A stretch of 64,000 nucleotides of DNA. It comes from Spirochaetia bacterium. Lineage in GTDB: Bacteria > Spirochaetota > Spirochaetia > CAKZLE01. Shown piece by piece: positions 61,488-64,000 of the stretch. The notes beneath the pieces are model-generated. The model ran no database searches. It was not told where the DNA came from and saw nothing but the letters and a program-made list of their open reading frames with translations. The stretch spans positions 35,780 to 99,779 of the forward strand of contig JAIPFY010000002.1 of NCBI GenBank assembly GCA_021736385.1, given 5' to 3'. Made by a program: the position numbers and the translations under genes. The number at the start of each line of letters is the position of its first letter. Position 1 is the stretch's first letter.

Positions 61488-63005
61488 ATGGCATCAAAAG
61501 GCTCTAGGAGACAGACAAAAGGACTGCCGAATCACCCTCAGATTGAGGGTGATTCGGTGACTATGGAGCAGTTGATTGCACTTGTTTCCAAGCTGTCAGA
61601 TCAGATCACGGTGTTAACCGATACTATCACTGATCTCAAACAGACCGTTGTTGCAAAAGATAAGCGGATAGCTGAACTGGAAGCCCGGTTGAACAAAAAC
61701 AGCGGAAACAGCAATAAGCCACCAAGTTCTGACTTTTTCAGTAAACCAAAACCCTCATCGATCAACCAAGGTAAAAAACGGAAAAAATCGTCTGGTGGAC
61801 AGAAAGGCCATGCTGGTTCGACTATGAAGCTCAAAGATACTCCTGATGTCATCCGCCCCTGTCTTCCTGCTGACTGCATCGGTTGTGAGTGTGCTGGGCA
61901 CTGTGGAAGTACTGTTCGAGAGTCCCGACAGGTTGTGGATATCTGCATCACGAGTGAACAGAGCCGATATGATCTGATTGAACGTGTCTGTCCCAAAAGC
62001 GGAAAAACACTGGCAGGGGTATTCCCTGAAGGGGTGAATGCCCCTCAGCAATACGGGAACAACCTGAAGGCTATGGTGGTCACCCTCTCCTCATTTGGGA
62101 TGGTCAGTACCTCAAGGATCAGCGAGATGATGGGAGGACTTACCGGATTATCGATCAGTGACGGAACGATATGCAACATCCTTGCAGACTGTGCCAGACG
62201 CTGCACTGAGTTGCTCCCTGAATTGAAGAACAAGGTCAGATCCTCAGCTGTGGCCCATTTTGATGAGACCGGTATCAGGGTGGGGGGCAAGGTCCATTGG
62301 GCGCATACGGCTTCCACTGAACTGATAACTCTCATCAGTGCACATCAGAAACGGGGTGTAGCGGGTATCCTGGCAGGAGGAGTCCTCAAAGGGTATGAGG
62401 GCATTGCTGTTCATGATTGCTGGGGTCCTTACTATCATAAGGAGTTTGCTGGTATCCTGCATGCAGTATGCGGGGCACATATTGATCGGGAGCTGGAAGG
62501 GATCATACAGCATACGACTCAACGATGGCCGAGATCATTTAGGAGACTGCTGAAGAAGCTTTATGGTAGGAAGCGAAAGCTGTTAGCCCAGGGAATCGAT
62601 CATGCGTCGCCAGAAGAGATCGCTGAAATCTTCGAAGAGTATGATCGCATCCTGAAAAAAGGGTTTTCTCGAAACCCCTATCCGAAATCTGAACAGGTGA
62701 AACGGGGACGACCGAAGAGAGGAAAGATTCTTAGTCTGTTAGAACGACTGAGAGATTTGAAAGATTCTGTCTTACGGTTCTTCACAGACTTCAGGGTTCC
62801 CTTCTCGAACAACATCGGAGAGAAGAGCTTCCGCTTGAGCAAACTGAAAATGAAAGTGGCAGGATCCTTTCGATCGGATTCGGGTGGATCAAATTTCTGT
62901 ACGATCTTCTCGGTCATTGATACAGTCAGGAAACATGGTGGTAATCCATTCGAAGCCCTCTCAGCACTATTCACGAACTCATTTTCTCTAGATTTTCTCA
63001 GCTAG
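61488..63005 (+). CDS. IS66-family transposase (TnpC-type)
   Basis: NSGNSNKPPSSDFFSKPKP...GQKGHAGSTMKL, HFDETGIRVGGKVHWAHTAST, GIAVHDCWGPYYHKEFAGILHAVCGAHIDREL, VPFSNNIGEKSFRLSKLKMKVAGSFRS. Confidence 0.95.
   Translation: MASKGSRRQTKGLPNHPQIEGDSVTMEQLIALVSKLSDQITVLTDTITDLKQTVVAKDKRIAELEARLNKNSGNSNKPPSSDFFSKPKPSSINQGKKRKKSSGGQKGHAGSTMKLKDTPDVIRPCLPADCIGCECAGHCGSTVRESRQVVDICITSEQSRYDLIERVCPKSGKTLAGVFPEGVNAPQQYGNNLKAMVVTLSSFGMVSTSRISEMMGGLTGLSISDGTICNILADCARRCTELLPELKNKVRSSAVAHFDETGIRVGGKVHWAHTASTELITLISAHQKRGVAGILAGGVLKGYEGIAVHDCWGPYYHKEFAGILHAVCGAHIDRELEGIIQHTTQRWPRSFRRLLKKLYGRKRKLLAQGIDHASPEEIAEIFEEYDRILKKGFSRNPYPKSEQVKRGRPKRGKILSLLERLRDLKDSVLRFFTDFRVPFSNNIGEKSFRLSKLKMKVAGSFRSDSGGSNFCTIFSVIDTVRKHGGNPFEALSALFTNSFSLDFLS
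61527..61557 (+). repeat. 14-bp perfect inverted repeat inside the 5' end of the transposase CDS
   Basis: CCGAATCACCCTCA-GAT-TGAGGGTGATTCGG. Confidence 0.9.
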
Positions 63006-63032
63006 TCTCAGGGAAGGGACCTGAGTAGTTAC

Positions 63033-63040
63033 GAATTATG
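63033..63040. repeat. Target-site duplication, right copy (GAATTATG)
   Basis: Identical to 61285-61292. Confidence 0.93.
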
Positions 63041-64000
63041 AATCAAACAAACACCTGGTCAGATTCGCTGACCTCAAATATGCTCGAGCCGCATTCATCG
63101 ATGCTCGAATCCCGGGAAGCCATCTGAAAGAGAACTACTGTATCGTAGGGAAGGGTGTCTCTCAGGATTCTAGACAACCGATACATATCCTTGAGACCGA
63201 TGGTTTTCATCTTGGAGCAGCCGGACAACCACCGGGGATCCTTAACTCTCTCCATAGTCATCGTTCTGCCGAGATCTTCATGATCTACAAAGGGACTTTC
63301 AGGATCTACTGGGGAGCTGAGGGAGAGCATGAGGCATTTCTGGGTCCTGGTGATCTCATCACAGTGCCGGTCCATTGTTTCAGAGGTTTTGAGGTGGTTG
63401 GAGTCGAGAGCGGCTTCATGTTCGTCGTTCTTGGAGGAGACGATTGTGGAGGCGGGATCATCGTCCATCCATCAATCCTCTCAGAAGGGCAAAAATATGG
63501 CCTCTATCTGAAGAAAGACAATACTCTCGCAGATACGGTTATCGGTGACCCCATTCCAGAAGAGTCTGAACTCTTCACACCTTTGACTCCTGAAGAGGTC
63601 GCTGAGTATGACAACTTCACTGTAGAAGAGATGATGGAGCATGTATCATTGAAGAAAGACAGGACTGCCAGAGAGAGTCCTTTCACAGAGTCAGGTACAT
63701 TCAACTGTTACCATATTTCTGGTCACCCTGATCATCCTGATGCGTTTGAGGTACAAAGCAGGGACGGTCTCTGTGTCTATGGATATGAGATACCCGAAGG
63801 GGGTTATGTCCCCATGCACAGGAGAGTCGAGAATCAGATTCTGGTAAACTTCTCAGGTGATGTGAAACTTACCTTCGACGATCCAGAGTTGATGCCGATA
63901 ATTCTCGGACCTGGTGATACTTATGACCTTCCGAAAACTCTTGGGGTAGCGATAGAGGGTATACGAGAGACGGGATATATCTACTGTATGGTACATGGTG

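Larger units (their letters stand above)
61293..63032 (+). mobile_element. IS66-family insertion sequence (ISBst12-like, single transposase gene)
   Basis: TIRs GTAACTACTCAGGTACC (61293-61309) and GGGACCTGAGTAGTTAC (63016-63032; 16/17 complementary); 8-bp TSD both sides; IS66 transposase inside. Confidence 0.95.
61283..64000 (+). pseudogene. Bicupin-like protein gene interrupted by the IS66 element (segments 61283-61292 and 63041-64000; 3' end outside window)
   Basis: Removing the IS and one TSD gives AAAAGGAG...ATG AAT TAT GAA TCA AAC...; translation MNYESNKHLVRFADLKYARAAFIDARIPGSHL...; cupin motifs HSHRSAEIFMIYKGTFRIYW, GPGDLITVPVHCF and a second GPGDTYDLP; frame open to the window end. Confidence 0.85.

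Noticed and set aside
1-64000. CRISPR arrays, prophage genes, restriction-modification or toxin-antitoxin modules
   Set aside because: No regularly spaced repeats and no recognisable proteins of these classes in the ORFs.

Overview
64-kb chromosomal segment that looks like a spirochaete (Sphaerochaeta/Treponema-like; inferred from gene content and from a V-type ATPase operon carrying a DUF2764 gene). About 1-46.5 kb is dense core genome: ileS 3' end, thiI, cysteine desulfurase, aroB, hrpA, hisS, pcnB-like, V-ATPase operon (E-DUF2764-A-B-D-I-K), ispG, uvrA, LptD-like, phoH-pgpH-ybeY-corC, gap-pgk-tpiA-secG, PPIase, nusB, map, HtrA, folD, miaB. About 46.7-64 kb is accessory: a minus-strand operon with an AGPS-like FAD oxidase, EtfB, EtfA, an SDR and an FGGY kinase; a divergent RpiR-type regulator with repeated operator-like palindromes; about 1 kb of apparently non-coding, hairpin-rich DNA; an oligopeptide/nickel-type ABC transporter with fused ATPases; a decayed region with an N-formylglutamate amidohydrolase fragment and a transposase fragment; and an intact IS66-family element (61293-63032) with 16/17 matched terminal inverted repeats and a perfect 8-bp target duplication (GAATTATG). 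The IS lies after codon 3 of a bicupin-like gene that runs off the window end and is absent from the supplied ORF track. No CRISPR array, rRNA, convincing tRNA or prophage was seen. The best candidates for something undescribed are the ETF-linked oxidase/SDR/kinase operon and the structured non-coding stretch at 53.3-54.1 kb.
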